Shown piece by piece: positions 8,981 through 18,335 of a stretch of 64,000 nt of DNA; position 1 is the stretch's first letter; each line of letters begins with the position of its first letter. The notes below the pieces were generated by a model. That model was not told the origin of the DNA, made no database searches, and worked only from the letters and a program-made list of their open reading frames with translations. The position numbers were made by a program, and so were the translations under genes. Origin of the DNA: Shewanella pealeana ATCC 700345 (GTDB lineage Bacteria; Pseudomonadota; Gammaproteobacteria; Enterobacterales; Shewanellaceae); assembly GCF_000018285.1 (NCBI RefSeq), contig NC_009901.1, positions 4,525,001 through 4,589,000 on the forward strand. Direction: 5' to 3'.

Positions 8981-9490
8981 TTAGAACGGAAATGCCGCAC
9001 TTAATTGTGGGTAAGCCGCCTTTAGCTGCTTCTTCTTATGAGAGAACTTTTTCCCCGCTGGATTTGCCTGCCCCGATGGCACATAAGGTAGCTCATCATC
9101 GGCGCGATCTTCATAAAGTTGACCCGCAATCAAGTCGTATTCATCGACGAAAGGATAGGCAGAACCGTCTTTCTCAGGCCATTGCGGTAAATTCCCCAGC
9201 TCATCTGGCGACTCAACCACTCTGTTGTACCACTCCTCGCCCAAGGAGATTAAGAAACAACGAAACTCGGCAAAAGCATATTCAGAATCACAACCTGTAA
9301 TAATATAAGCTGCGCCCCAAACTGCCCAAGAATAAGAACGACGCATCTGCTGACCAAATATCTTGTCAAAATCTCGCAGGTCTTCATTACTCAAGGGACT
9401 CAATTTCTGTTTGAGTGCCTCGGCAAGCTCTGTTTGATCTTGCTGTGGTGATGTTCGGGTCACTAACGCCCAAAACTCAGATTCTGTCAT
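8981..9490 (-). CDS. DUF4240 domain protein
   Basis: The 169-residue soluble protein starts MTESEFWALV. It fits the DUF4240 pattern: an FW near the start, a central AAYIITGC segment with tryptophans before it, then EFRCFLISLGEEWYNRVVESPDELG. The family is of unknown function and often lies in accessory gene sets. The C-terminus is lysine-rich and ends AAFPF. The gene converges on the preceding small secreted gene and is divergent from the membrane protein at 9657. Confidence 0.8.
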   Translation of the reverse strand: MTESEFWALVTRTSPQQDQTELAEALKQKLSPLSNEDLRDFDKIFGQQMRRSYSWAVWGAAYIITGCDSEYAFAEFRCFLISLGEEWYNRVVESPDELGNLPQWPEKDGSAYPFVDEYDLIAGQLYEDRADDELPYVPSGQANPAGKKFSHKKKQLKAAYPQLSAAFPF

Positions 9491-9656
9491 CGGATTCTCT
9501 AATAGTACGGTGTAATACTGGCTATTCTAGCGCATTCCCCACCGCCTTAGCTAAACAATCTCACGGTTCAACAGGTTGTTGTATAGACGCGACCCGCCGT
9601 TTTTTTTAAACTCAGCGCAACAAGTATATAAAAAATACGGCGGCTCTCGGTACCCA

Positions 9657-10052
9657 ATGACAAAACCACATCCACTATTAGCGATTTTGATGTTCCTTTA
9701 CACGCTACTCGCAATTGCTGCCCTCTGGCGCACCTTTACCACTCAAGCTTTCGATCTATTAACCCTAGGGGTATTTCCTGTGCTTTATGGCCTGTTTATG
9801 CGCCAATTTTGGGCCGGAGTGGTGCTAAAGATCTATCTGACGATTCAAACTGTTGCTCTCCTCGCATTAGCGACAGCCGCCGTTATCGCTTATCAAATCA
9901 CCCCTGAAGACGTCAAAGTAATCGTTAACGGTCAGAATATCCCTATCGGCGCCATTGTGGTTGCAGCACTTATTGCTATGACATTTCAGTTCTGGGTGGC
10001 ATTTAGCCCCAAGACTCGTCACTACTTACAGCAAAAAGAAGTCACCGAATAA
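9657..10052 (+). CDS. Small inner-membrane protein, unknown function
   Basis: Starting at the ATG at 9657 the product is 131 residues with four hydrophobic segments (about 7-25, 31-45, 52-77 and 93-115) and short polar ends. The frame reaches back to 9576, but the added segment is basic and low in hydrophobicity and reads like non-coding sequence. No strong ribosome site is visible for either start. I do not recognise a family; it does not look like a transporter of any type I know. Confidence 0.65.
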   Translation: MTKPHPLLAILMFLYTLLAIAALWRTFTTQAFDLLTLGVFPVLYGLFMRQFWAGVVLKIYLTIQTVALLALATAAVIAYQITPEDVKVIVNGQNIPIGAIVVAALIAMTFQFWVAFSPKTRHYLQQKEVTE

Positions 10053-10147
10053 GTAATAATGGGTAATCGTTTGCATTTACGCTAGCACCGACTCATCAGC
10101 GCCAAAAAACCAAAATAGAAATAACAATTAAACCGGTACCTTAATTT

Positions 10148-10945
10148 ATGCGCCATTTACAGCCAAGCGAACTATCAATCTTGTTGGTCGAGCCATCAGA
10201 CACCCAAAGAAAAATTATCTGTCAGCGCCTCGAACAGGAGGGGGTTAAACAGATCCAAACCGCCAATAACCTTACCGAGGCTCTTAAGGTCATTAATCGT
10301 CATCAGCCCGATCTTGTTGCCAGTGCCATGCATTATGAAGATGGTACCGCATTGGAGTTGCTGCAACAGATCAAGTCATCGCAGCATTTTAGCGATATTC
10401 AATTTATGCTGGTCTCTAGCGAGTGTCGCCGCGAGCAGCTTGAAAGCTATCGCCAATCTGGTGTGGTCGCCATACTACCTAAACCTTTTACCGCAGAACA
10501 TTTGGGCAAGGCATTAAATGCCACTATCGATCTTCTCAGCCATGACGAATTAGATTTGACCCACTTTGATGTGCAAGACTTACGTGTTCTGGTAGTCGAT
10601 GATAGCAAGATGGCACGTAACATCATTAAGCGCACCATTACCAATCTCGGCTTAAGACTCATCACCGAGGCTGAGGATGGCCAACAAGCCATTGAACTGA
10701 TGCAACAGCAGATGTTCGACTTAGTGATCACCGACTACAACATGCCAAGTGTCGATGGTCTGGCACTGACTCAGTTTATTCGCAACGACAGCCAGCAATC
10801 CCATATTCCTATCTTGATGGTGTCATCGGAAGCTAATGAGACCCACTTAAATAACGTATCTCAGGCCGGAGTTAACGCGCTGTGTGACAAACCTTTTGAG
10901 CCAAATACCGTGAAACAGATCCTCTATCAGCTGTTAGAAGAGTAA
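10148..10945 (+). CDS. Double receiver-domain protein (one degenerate, one intact REC)
   Basis: The 265-residue cytoplasmic protein consists of two CheY-like receiver domains with no output domain. The second (about 145-265) has the acidic pair DD151-152, the phospho-acceptor Asp196 in ITDYNMP and Lys248 in DKPF, so it should accept phosphate. The first (about 9-130) has Glu15 in place of the acidic pair and Ala60 where the phospho-acceptor should be, while keeping Lys112. It is therefore a pseudo-receiver. No kinase is adjacent, so its partner lies elsewhere. Two-REC proteins of this sort often work in phosphorelays or as chemotaxis-like adaptors. Confidence 0.9.
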   Translation: MRHLQPSELSILLVEPSDTQRKIICQRLEQEGVKQIQTANNLTEALKVINRHQPDLVASAMHYEDGTALELLQQIKSSQHFSDIQFMLVSSECRREQLESYRQSGVVAILPKPFTAEHLGKALNATIDLLSHDELDLTHFDVQDLRVLVVDDSKMARNIIKRTITNLGLRLITEAEDGQQAIELMQQQMFDLVITDYNMPSVDGLALTQFIRNDSQQSHIPILMVSSEANETHLNNVSQAGVNALCDKPFEPNTVKQILYQLLEE

Positions 10946-11081
10946 AAAACTGAGAAATCGCCCCTATTTTTGACTTTAAGGCCTATTTCATAGGCTTAAA
11001 GCGCTTTTAAAATGCAAAGGCTTGTGGCATGTTACATAACGCTACTAACAAATAAATCTACGGAAAGAAGAGACTATTCAA

Positions 11082-11354
11082 ATGAATAAGACTGAACTTG
11101 TTGCAAAAATGGCTGAATCTGCAGAACTGACTAAAGCTGAAGCCGCTCGCGCCTTAAAATCTTTTGAAGAAACTGTTGCAGAAGCAATGAAGAATGGAGA
11201 TAAAATCTCTATCGTTGGTTTTGGCTCTTTCGAAACTACGCAGCGCGCAGCGCGTACAGGTCGTAACCCACAGACTGGTAAAGAAATCCAGATCCCTGCG
11301 GCTACCGTACCTAAGTTCAAAGCAGGTAAGACGCTTAAAGATAGCGTTAACTAA
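11082..11354 (+). CDS. hup: HU family nucleoid DNA-binding protein
   Basis: The 90-residue protein starts MNKTELV and has the HU/IHF signature GFGSFETTQRAARTGRNPQTG in the DNA-binding arm, ending KAGKTLKDSVN. It has the homodimer-forming HU length. It stands alone rather than after lon, so it may be the HU-alpha-type gene, but sequence alone does not separate hupA from hupB. A ggaaagaagag ribosome region precedes the ATG. Confidence 0.96.
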   Translation: MNKTELVAKMAESAELTKAEAARALKSFEETVAEAMKNGDKISIVGFGSFETTQRAARTGRNPQTGKEIQIPAATVPKFKAGKTLKDSVN

Positions 11355-11380
11355 ATCACTGTTTCCGCAGTTAATAACTA

Positions 11381-11404
11381 AACCTCCCTTCGGAGGTTTT
11401 TTTA
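11381..11404 (+). terminator. Rho-independent terminator of hup
   Basis: A 7-bp stem AACCTCC...GGAGGTT with a CTTC loop is followed by a run of seven T, 27 bases after the hup stop codon. Confidence 0.93.
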
Positions 11405-11601
11405 TATCTGTAACTTATAAAATTACCCATATCGCTCTGCCCTATCACAGTGCTTGTTGCCCTAGTATGAATCATTCTCGCTCTCCCTCTAAAACCAAAC
11501 ATGACTAACAAACTGTTTTAATTGACATTATATTTTGGCTTAGAGTTTGCTAATCCTAATACGAATCAAAAAACAATAATGTTTCTGTAAAGGGGAATAG
11601 A

Positions 11602-12294
11602 ATGAACAAGTTACTCATCAATAGCACAGTAATCCTTATTACATCGCTAGTCGGGACATCAGTCCAAGCCAGCGTTGAGGCCAATATTGGTGCGAGCTCT
11701 AACTATCTATGGCGTGGTATCACCCAAACCAACGATGCTGTAGCCGTTCAGGGAGGTATCGACTATAGCCATGACTCAGGCTTCTATGTAGGCACTTGGG
11801 CTTCTAATATCGACTTTGGCGATAACACAAGTTACGAGATAGATTTCTATACCGGCTTTGCGGGCAGCATTGGCGAAGAGTTCAAGTATGACATCGGCTA
11901 CCTCTATTACGCCTATCCAGATGCAGGCGATAACATAGACCTAGGTGAAGTTAGTGCAGCGATCACCTGGAAATGGATAACAGTCAGTTACTCCCATCTA
12001 GTGAACGCTGGTAGTGAAGTGGTAACTGAGCCTCTAGATAATACTGATATGGGCTATCTGCAGACAACCCTCACATATCCTATCTCTGACACTCTATCTA
12101 TTGCAGCCCATTATGGTTACTCAAGCGGCGATGTGGTCACGGCTTGGTACGACACTGACAGCTATGCCGATTACTCGTTAGTGCTGAGTAAAGACACGGA
12201 TTTTGGCAGCATATCTTTTGCTGTCAGTGATACAGATCTTAAAAATGATGATGCCAAAGTTTTGCTCGGATATAACTACAGTTTTGAGCTATAA
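11602..12294 (+). CDS. TorF-type putative outer-membrane porin
   Basis: The 230-residue protein has a signal peptide ending VQAS and then alternating short beta segments with many glycine and aromatic residues. The opening VEANIGASSNYLWRGITQT is typical of the TorF/TIGR02001 family of proteobacterial outer-membrane proteins. It ends in an aromatic-rich strand (YNYSFEL), though the last residue is Leu rather than Phe. An AAAGGGG ribosome site precedes the ATG. The substrate is unknown. Confidence 0.85.
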   Translation: MNKLLINSTVILITSLVGTSVQASVEANIGASSNYLWRGITQTNDAVAVQGGIDYSHDSGFYVGTWASNIDFGDNTSYEIDFYTGFAGSIGEEFKYDIGYLYYAYPDAGDNIDLGEVSAAITWKWITVSYSHLVNAGSEVVTEPLDNTDMGYLQTTLTYPISDTLSIAAHYGYSSGDVVTAWYDTDSYADYSLVLSKDTDFGSISFAVSDTDLKNDDAKVLLGYNYSFEL

Positions 12295-12308
12295 CTCACT
12301 GTTCAAAA

Positions 12309-12341
12309 GGCTATTTACTCTATTATTTAGGGTAAATAGCC
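12309..12341 (+). terminator. Hairpin behind the porin gene
   Basis: A stem of about 10 bp (GGCTATTTAC with GTAAATAGCC) starts 14 bases after the porin stop. There is no clean T-run, so termination is only likely. The rest of the 332-bp spacer 12295-12626 is AT-rich and shows nothing else I can name. Confidence 0.45.
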
Positions 12342-12626
12342 AGAGTCGCCTGTAGATGTTTTTGGTTGCTTAATTTCATTAAGCAGTTAAAAAATAGCTA
12401 AATTTATATTTTTTGAGCTAAAAGTGTAATTTTGCTACATAGATCGCATATTTTTAAATCACACCCTGCTAAATTCCAAATTAAGCACTCACTAATAAGG
12501 CTTAATCGAGTAAGCCAATGAGTGCAGACATTGTTTAGTTAATAACCATATGGTATCGACAGCATTTCCTTTTAACGCTAAGCAAGCGATTCGGAACAAT
12601 GGATACCTAGCTAAGAGGAATTCGTG

Positions 12627-12806
12627 ATGGCTCAGATTATTGACCTTGTGCCCAACGATGCAGAAATGGAGGCGTATACAACGCCTAAGAATCAGCAAGC
12701 AGCTGATGAGTTAGCACACAAAAAAGCGGTAAAAAAGCGCCTTGAAGACTATCTTGAACGTGCACAATTAAAGCGCGATTTAAGTGAAGACGACTTCTGG
12801 GCGTAA
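12627..12806 (+). CDS. Small charged helical protein, unknown function
   Basis: The product is 59 residues from the ATG at 12627, which has AAGAGGA about 8 bases upstream; the GTG at 12624 is too close to that site. The second half (KAVKKRLEDYLERAQLKRDLSEDDFWA) is a charged amphipathic helix. It reminds me of the small PA3496-type proteins of gammaproteobacteria, but this is a weak resemblance. A strong terminator follows directly, which supports a real gene. Confidence 0.7.
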   Translation: MAQIIDLVPNDAEMEAYTTPKNQQAADELAHKKAVKKRLEDYLERAQLKRDLSEDDFWA

Positions 12807-12824
12807 ATAAGATTTAGCCCTGAT

Positions 12825-12862
12825 GAAAAAAGCTCCTAGCATCATATCTAGGAGCTTTTTTA
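12825..12862. terminator. Bidirectional rho-independent terminator
   Basis: A 14-bp stem (AAAAAAGCTCCTAG and its complement, eight-base loop) with T-runs on both strands lies between the small helical gene and the convergent symporter gene. Confidence 0.93.
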
Positions 12863-12897
12863 GTTTATGAGGATAGTGTAACCAAACTCATGATCAA

Positions 12898-14277
12898 CTA
12901 TTTGGCTTTTTGCGATTCTAAATCAGTCTGACGCTTCTTCAAGAAGTACTCTCTGGTAAGTGCAAATACCACAGGACTCAATAGTGCCAAGGCGATCAGG
13001 TTGGGAATTGCCATCATGGCATTGAGCGTATCGGCCAATAACCAAATAAACTCCAGCGAACTCACTGCTCCTAACGGCACCACTATGGTCCAAAGAATTC
13101 TAAATGGCTTGATGGCTTTAATGCCAAACAGGAACTGCACGCACTTCTCACAGTAAAAGCTCCAGCCCAAAATCGTAGTAAAGGCGAAAATACTCAGAGC
13201 AATTGCCACTACATAGTTACCCATAGGGAAAGCATGAGAGAAAGCAAAAGAGGTTAACGCTGCGCCGTTCTCACCCGAAGTCCAAGCACCTGAAACGATA
13301 ATAGCCAAACCTGTGATACTACAAACAATCAAGGTATCGATAAATGTGCCTAGCATGGCCACTAAACCTTGTGCCACTGGATTGTTAGTCTGCGCCGCAG
13401 CATGGGCAATCGGCGCACTACCTAGGCCAGCTTCATTAGAGAACACACCGCGTGCCACACCAAAACGAATCGCAGCCCAAACCGCCGCTCCAGCAAAGCC
13501 ACCTTGCGCAGCAACAGGGTTAAATGCGCTATGCAAAATCAGCTCAATTGCCGCAGGGATCTCAGAAGCGTAAACCACCAAAACCGCAACACCTGCGGCG
13601 AGATAGAAAATCGTCATCATTGGCACGAGCTTGCCGGCAACATCGGCAATACGCTTAATTCCGCCCATAAGTACAGCGCCAACCAGCACCATAAGTACCA
13701 CACCCGTAATCCAATTTGGCACGCCAAAATTACTACTGAGTGCATCGGCAACCGAGTTAGCCTGAACCGTATTACCGATACCAAAACCGGCAAGAGAACC
13801 AAATAGTGCAAAGGCGGTACCTAGCCAAGCCCATTTAGCCCCTAAACCATTTTTGATGTAGTACATTGGACCACCAACGTGGTTACCATTGTCATCCACT
13901 TCACGATACTTAACCGCAAGCACGGCTTCGGCAAACTTAGTCGCCATTCCTACCAACGCCGTACACCACATCCAAAACAAAGCACCTGGACCACCAATAA
14001 AAATCGCGGTAGCCACACCGGCAATATTACCTGTACCTATAGTCGCCGACAGTGACGTCATCAAAGCATTAAAAGGGCTAATCTCCCCTTTCATGTTCTT
14101 ATCTTTATCCGGAATACGCCCAGACCATAGCAGCTTAAAACCCGTGCCTAACTTTAAAATCGGCATAAACCGCAACCCAATGGTCAAGAGTAACCCGACC
14201 CCCAGAATCATAATCAACATCGGAGTCCCCCAGACCACGCCATTGATCATGCTTACAAAATTCGTAATAGCTTCCAT
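12898..14277 (-). CDS. AGCS family sodium/alanine (glycine) symporter
   Basis: The 459-residue inner-membrane transporter takes up alanine or glycine with sodium. It has about 10-11 hydrophobic segments and the family signature GGPGALFWMWCTALVGMATKF near residues 94-114, followed by GGPMYYIKNGLG. A second conserved stretch is RFGVARGVFSNEAGLGSAPIAHAAA near residue 272. A GAGG ribosome site precedes the ATG. The leader holds a repeated inverted repeat (see 14348-14395). It converges on the small gene at 12627. Confidence 0.95.
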   Translation of the reverse strand: MEAITNFVSMINGVVWGTPMLIMILGVGLLLTIGLRFMPILKLGTGFKLLWSGRIPDKDKNMKGEISPFNALMTSLSATIGTGNIAGVATAIFIGGPGALFWMWCTALVGMATKFAEAVLAVKYREVDDNGNHVGGPMYYIKNGLGAKWAWLGTAFALFGSLAGFGIGNTVQANSVADALSSNFGVPNWITGVVLMVLVGAVLMGGIKRIADVAGKLVPMMTIFYLAAGVAVLVVYASEIPAAIELILHSAFNPVAAQGGFAGAAVWAAIRFGVARGVFSNEAGLGSAPIAHAAAQTNNPVAQGLVAMLGTFIDTLIVCSITGLAIIVSGAWTSGENGAALTSFAFSHAFPMGNYVVAIALSIFAFTTILGWSFYCEKCVQFLFGIKAIKPFRILWTIVVPLGAVSSLEFIWLLADTLNAMMAIPNLIALALLSPVVFALTREYFLKKRQTDLESQKAK

Positions 14278-14347
14278 TCAAACCTCGTCGATACAGAGAA
14301 TTTATCGTTATTATTTATATTTATAATTGTGTTTTTGTCTCTAGGGC

Positions 14348-14395
14348 TTTTTGATCTTGCATTTTTGATCTTGAATTAGATTAGCAAGATCAAAA
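14348..14395 (-). promoter_or_regulatory. Leader inverted repeat with alternative arms upstream of the symporter gene
   Basis: About 70-120 bases ahead of the symporter ATG, TTTTGATCTTG occurs twice on the plus strand (14349-14359 and 14363-14373) and its complement CAAGATCAAAA once (14385-14395). On the transcript one left arm can pair with either of two right arms. This could be an attenuator-like switch or a pair of operator half-sites. No known riboswitch was recognised. Confidence 0.4.
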
Positions 14396-14640
14396 GGTCC
14401 TAATAAAGCGAGTAGGCTCTCAAGAATGATTAACCTACTCAAACTTTCAAACAGAGTACAACGAATTGTTAACCTTTGGAAAGGCTAGAAAACAAACTAA
14501 AACGGTCAGATGAAAAGTTGTCATAACGTTTTGCAACGTCATGACAACTAAGAATAATGCCAGTTAGGCCTATATCAGTGACTTATAGCAGTTGCTATTC
14601 ATGCGCAAAAGTACGAGCTTATTTAAAGGAGATAGTTGAA

Positions 14641-14745
14641 CGAGGTAATTTAAAGGAGATAACAAAAGTCACAAACAACATGGCTGCCGAAATAAACAAG
14701 CAAACCGACAACCCCGCCTCTTGATATACCCAAGCAGAAGACACC
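14641..14745 (-). pseudogene. Relic of the 3' end of a second arsJ-like gene
   Basis: These 105 bases align with 14777-14881, the last part of arsJ, at an offset of 136 bp and roughly 85 percent identity by eye. On the minus strand they encode WVYQEAGLSVCLFISAAMLF and then VTFVISFKLPR, against WVYQEAGLSACLFISAAMLF and VTFIISFKLPR in the intact gene. Most base changes are synonymous or conservative. That suggests the relic diverged while coding and is the remnant of a tandem paralogue, not a recent slip. The 14-bp motif ATTTAAAGGAGATA occurs a third time at 14621. The rest of 14278-14763 is symporter leader and unassigned sequence. Confidence 0.75.
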
Positions 14746-14763
14746 ATGGCTAGATAGAAGCGA

Positions 14764-15978
14764 TCAACTTTGAGTTCGAGGCAATTTAAAGGAGATAATA
14801 AAGGTAACAAACAGCATAGCAGCCGAAATAAACAAGCAAGCCGACAGACCAGCCTCTTGATATACCCAGCCGGAAAGCACTGTACCGAGTAAGCGTCCCA
14901 TTGCATTCGCCATGTAATAGAAGCCAATATCGAGGGAAACGCCATCTTCTCCGGCATAGCTAACAATCAAATAGCTATGCAGTGAAGAGTTAATCGCAAA
15001 GATGGCACCGAAAATCATCAAGCCCACAATCAGGGCCAATTGTGGTGCCAGCCAGCCAGTAAACATCACCACAGCCAATATTGCGGTGACCAGTGTCAGT
15101 AGGCCGACCCACAGCGTAGCAACCTTGCCATCTGGCGCACGCTTTCTTGCGGTAAAAGAGGGGGCTATGGACTGCACCATGCCATAGGCGATAACCCAAA
15201 TAGCAAGAAAAGCACCGACACTGCTATGTTCCCAGCCAAGTTGGCTGGCAAGAAACACAGGCAGTGCAATCACAAACCAGACATCTCGGGCGGCAAACAA
15301 AAATAAACGCGCCGCAGAGAGGATGTTAACGCTATCACTCTTAGAAAAGATCTCAGTAAACTTGGGTTTAGACTTAGCTTTACCTAAGTCAGCTTTCAAA
15401 CTCACAAGACTGCCAAGCCAAACAATCAGTAACATTGCAGCCATTATTGCCACTGCGCCAGTAAAGCCTGCAACAGACAGCAACAGGCCACCTAAGAAGA
15501 ATCCAGCACCTTTTAACGCATTCTTAGAGCCCGTTAATATGGCTACCCAGCGAAAAAGTTTATCTTCGGCATCTTTCGGCACTAAGGTTTTAATTGCACT
15601 CTTGGCACTCATCTTATTGAGATCTTTAGCGATCCCCGACAACGCCTGTGCCGCCATCACCCAAGGAACAGTCAGCATGGCTGCAGGTAGCAAAAGCATC
15701 GCAAGAGCCACTATCTGCAAACCTAGTCCAATATTCATGGTGCGATTTAGCCCTAGCCTTGCACCGAGCCAGCCGCCGATAAGATTAGTGACGACACCAA
15801 AGATCTCATAAAACAGGAATAACATGGCAATCGCCAGCGGTGTATAACCTAAGTCATAAAAGTGCAGTACCACCAGCATACGCAGCGCACCATCGGTAAG
15901 CGTAAATGCCCAGTAGTTCCCAGTAACAATTAAGTATTGCTTAACGCTATCAGGCAAAGAACGAAGTTTTGCTAACAC
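14764..15978 (-). CDS. arsJ: ArsJ, MFS exporter of 1-arseno-3-phosphoglycerate
   Basis: The 404-residue major-facilitator protein has about 12 membrane segments and matches the ArsJ family (opening VKQYLIVTGNYWAFTLTDGALRM). ArsJ exports the unstable arsenic ester formed when GAPDH uses arsenate in place of phosphate. The adjacent GAPDH gene is the known functional partner, which makes the call firm. The start is GTG at 15978 with AAGGTGG six bases upstream. A 149-bp gap separates it from the GAPDH gene, longer than elsewhere in the operon and without a recognised gene. It is last in the arsR-acr3-GAPDH-arsJ order. Confidence 0.92.
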   Translation of the reverse strand: MLAKLRSLPDSVKQYLIVTGNYWAFTLTDGALRMLVVLHFYDLGYTPLAIAMLFLFYEIFGVVTNLIGGWLGARLGLNRTMNIGLGLQIVALAMLLLPAAMLTVPWVMAAQALSGIAKDLNKMSAKSAIKTLVPKDAEDKLFRWVAILTGSKNALKGAGFFLGGLLLSVAGFTGAVAIMAAMLLIVWLGSLVSLKADLGKAKSKPKFTEIFSKSDSVNILSAARLFLFAARDVWFVIALPVFLASQLGWEHSSVGAFLAIWVIAYGMVQSIAPSFTARKRAPDGKVATLWVGLLTLVTAILAVVMFTGWLAPQLALIVGLMIFGAIFAINSSLHSYLIVSYAGEDGVSLDIGFYYMANAMGRLLGTVLSGWVYQEAGLSACLFISAAMLFVTFIISFKLPRTQS

Positions 15979-16127
15979 TGCTTACCACCTTAAAAAAGGA
16001 CCTAGGATGCGAGGACGTGGCTGCGCCACTACTAGGACGCTACGCTGCTAGGAAAAAGAAAAGGCTAGAACAGCTGACAGCCTCAGCTTTCCCGACTTTA
16101 ACCGTCCCAGCTTGCATCGTCTTAGCG

Positions 16128-17141
16128 TTACTCTGCTTGGTCTATACGTCCAACCATAATCGCTAGCTCGGCAGTGCGGTTTGCATAGCCCCACTCATTG
16201 TCATACCAGACGTAGAGTTTAACTTGGGTACCGTTAACGACCATGGTCGATGGCGCATCTATGATGCTCGAACGCGGGTCTGTCTTGTAATCCACAGATA
16301 CTAATGGGCGCTCTTCATAACCTAGAATGCCTTTTAGCTGCCCTTCCGCCGCTTGCTTAAGCAACTGGTTTACTTCAGCTTCGGTGGTTTCGCGGTTAAG
16401 CTCGAATACACAATCTGTAATAGAGGCATTAGCCAAAGGAACACGCACAGCATGACCATTTAACTTACCCTTTAGTTCTGGGAAGATATGGGTAATGGCC
16501 GTAGCACTGCCTGTTGTAGTTGGAATAAGGCTTAAACCACAGGCACGAGCGCGTCTTAAGTCTTTATGAGGCGCATCTAAGATGGTCTGGGTATTGGTAA
16601 TATCGTGAATGGTTGTCATCGACCCATGCTTGATACCAATGTTTTCGTGGATCACCTTAACCACAGGCGCCAAACAGTTAGTCGTGCAAGACGCTGCCGT
16701 CACAATCGGATGAATGTCCTTGTTATAAAGATCTTGATTGACCCCCATGACGATATTGAGCACGCCCTCTTCTTTCACCGGCGCGGTGACCACGACTCTC
16801 TTCACCCCTTGGTCTAAATAGGCTTGTAGCAAGGCTTTGGTCTTCATTACACCTGACGCTTCAATCACCACGTCACAATCTGACCAATCAGTATCGGCAA
16901 TCGCTTTATTACGCGTAGTGACAATGCGGCTTGCGCCAATCACTATGTTATCGCCGTCGGCCGTCGCTTCCTCTGACCAACGACCATGAATGGAATCGAA
17001 CGTCAGCAAATGAGCCAATGTCGCCGCATCACCGGCCGGATCGTTGATCTGTACAAATTCAACATCGCTATTGTGCCATGCCGACCTTAGCGCTAAACGC
17101 CCCATTCTACCGAAGCCGTTGATACCTATTTTGATTGTCAT
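16128..17141 (-). CDS. Arsenic-operon glyceraldehyde-3-phosphate dehydrogenase
   Basis: The 337-residue protein has the full GAPDH plan: the NAD-binding start [13 protein letters not shown], the catalytic ASCTTNC loop with Cys152, and a C-terminal [11 protein letters not shown]. In operons with arsJ this enzyme makes 1-arseno-3-phosphoglycerate from arsenate, which ArsJ then expels. Its position between acr3 and arsJ supports that role over glycolysis, though it probably can do both reactions. A GAGAC ribosome site precedes the ATG. Confidence 0.93.
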   Translation of the reverse strand: MTIKIGINGFGRMGRLALRSAWHNSDVEFVQINDPAGDAATLAHLLTFDSIHGRWSEEATADGDNIVIGASRIVTTRNKAIADTDWSDCDVVIEASGVMKTKALLQAYLDQGVKRVVVTAPVKEEGVLNIVMGVNQDLYNKDIHPIVTAASCTTNCLAPVVKVIHENIGIKHGSMTTIHDITNTQTILDAPHKDLRRARACGLSLIPTTTGSATAITHIFPELKGKLNGHAVRVPLANASITDCVFELNRETTEAEVNQLLKQAAEGQLKGILGYEERPLVSVDYKTDPRSSIIDAPSTMVVNGTQVKLYVWYDNEWGYANRTAELAIMVGRIDQAE

Positions 17142-17252
17142 AGTCGTCTCTTAATCTGTTATTAAATCGTTTAAGTTCAATCTAGAGTTAGAATTTATTT
17201 CTCAATGTAATAGCCGGATTTGATGCTCAGAGCATAAGCTCTGAGCTAGCGA

Positions 17253-18290
17253 TTACGACTGAGTAACTGCATCTTCAGCAAATAGATGCCGACTGCGGTT
17301 AACTATCGCCACTAACGATAACATCACTGGCACCTCCACTAGCACGCCAACCACAGTGGCTAGCGCAGCCCCCGAATGCAAGCCAAACAGTGAGATGGCT
17401 ACCGCCACAGCTAATTCAAAGAAGTTTGAAGTGGCAATCATACAAGCTGGCGCCGCCACTTTATGAGTTAGCTTCATCTTTTTAGCCGCATAAAATGCGA
17501 TAAAGAAAATACCGTAAGTTTGGATCAATAACGGAATCGCAATCAGGGCAATATTTTGTGGCTCAGCAATAATTGTTTCAGCCTGAAAGCCAAATAGCAG
17601 CACCACAGTGGCAAGCAGCCCCACCATAGACCAAGGCTTCAGCTTAGCCACAAATGCGTTTACCTGACTATCGTCGCCCTTTTTCTGCAGCATATATCGG
17701 GTGATAACACCTGCAATCAATGGCAACACCACATATAAACCGACTGATGATAACAAGGTCGCCCATGGCACCTGAATATCACTCACGCCCAATAGCAATG
17801 CAGTGATTGGGGCAAATGCCACCACCATGATTAAATCATTTACCGAGACCTGTACTAAGGTGTAGTTGGGGTCGCCTTTTGTGAGCTGGCTCCAGACAAA
17901 GACCATAGCCGTACAAGGTGCGACGCCCAGTAATATCATACCCGCAATGTATTCACTCGCCGTTTGTGGGTCGACAAAATCGACAAAGAACACCTTAAAG
18001 AATAACCAGCCTAATGCAGCCATAGTAAAGGGCTTAATCAACCAATTAATTACTAATGTCAGTACTAGACCTTTTGGGCTTTTACCCACATCTTTCACTG
18101 CTGAAAAGTCGATTTGCACCATCATTGGATAAATCATCACCCAAATCAGTACCGCAATGACAAAATTCACATGAGCATATTCAAGCCCAGCTATCACTGT
18201 AAATGTGTCTGGCGCTAAGTTACCCAGAAACACACCAGCTAGAATAGCCAGACCAACCCAAACACTTAAATAACGTTCAAAAATACCCAT
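17253..18290 (-). CDS. acr3: Acr3-type arsenite efflux permease
   Basis: The protein has about ten membrane segments in 345 residues and carries the Acr3 signature [20 protein letters not shown], whose cysteine is needed for arsenite transport in studied members. It expels arsenite using the proton gradient. The frame extends to a TTG at 18323, but the ATG at 18290 gives the family start ([13 protein letters not shown]). The gap to arsR is then 45 bp, so co-transcription is likely. Confidence 0.95.
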   Translation of the reverse strand: MGIFERYLSVWVGLAILAGVFLGNLAPDTFTVIAGLEYAHVNFVIAVLIWVMIYPMMVQIDFSAVKDVGKSPKGLVLTLVINWLIKPFTMAALGWLFFKVFFVDFVDPQTASEYIAGMILLGVAPCTAMVFVWSQLTKGDPNYTLVQVSVNDLIMVVAFAPITALLLGVSDIQVPWATLLSSVGLYVVLPLIAGVITRYMLQKKGDDSQVNAFVAKLKPWSMVGLLATVVLLFGFQAETIIAEPQNIALIAIPLLIQTYGIFFIAFYAAKKMKLTHKVAAPACMIATSNFFELAVAVAISLFGLHSGAALATVVGVLVEVPVMLSLVAIVNRSRHLFAEDAVTQS

Positions 18291-18335
18291 TGTATGTAGC
18301 CTAATATGATTAAAAATAGTCAAACAAAATACCGA

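Noticed and set aside
13889..14326. 145-residue plus-strand frame opposite the symporter
   Set aside because: Shadow of the AGCS gene, which keeps family signatures throughout.
14619..14966. 115-residue minus-strand frame spanning the arsJ end and its relic
   Set aside because: It runs out of frame through the true arsJ stop and only then picks up the relic frame; explained by the duplicated 3' end.
15323..15811. 162-residue plus-strand frame opposite arsJ
   Set aside because: Opposite a clear 12-helix transporter gene; composition is that of reversed hydrophobic codons and no ribosome site is seen.
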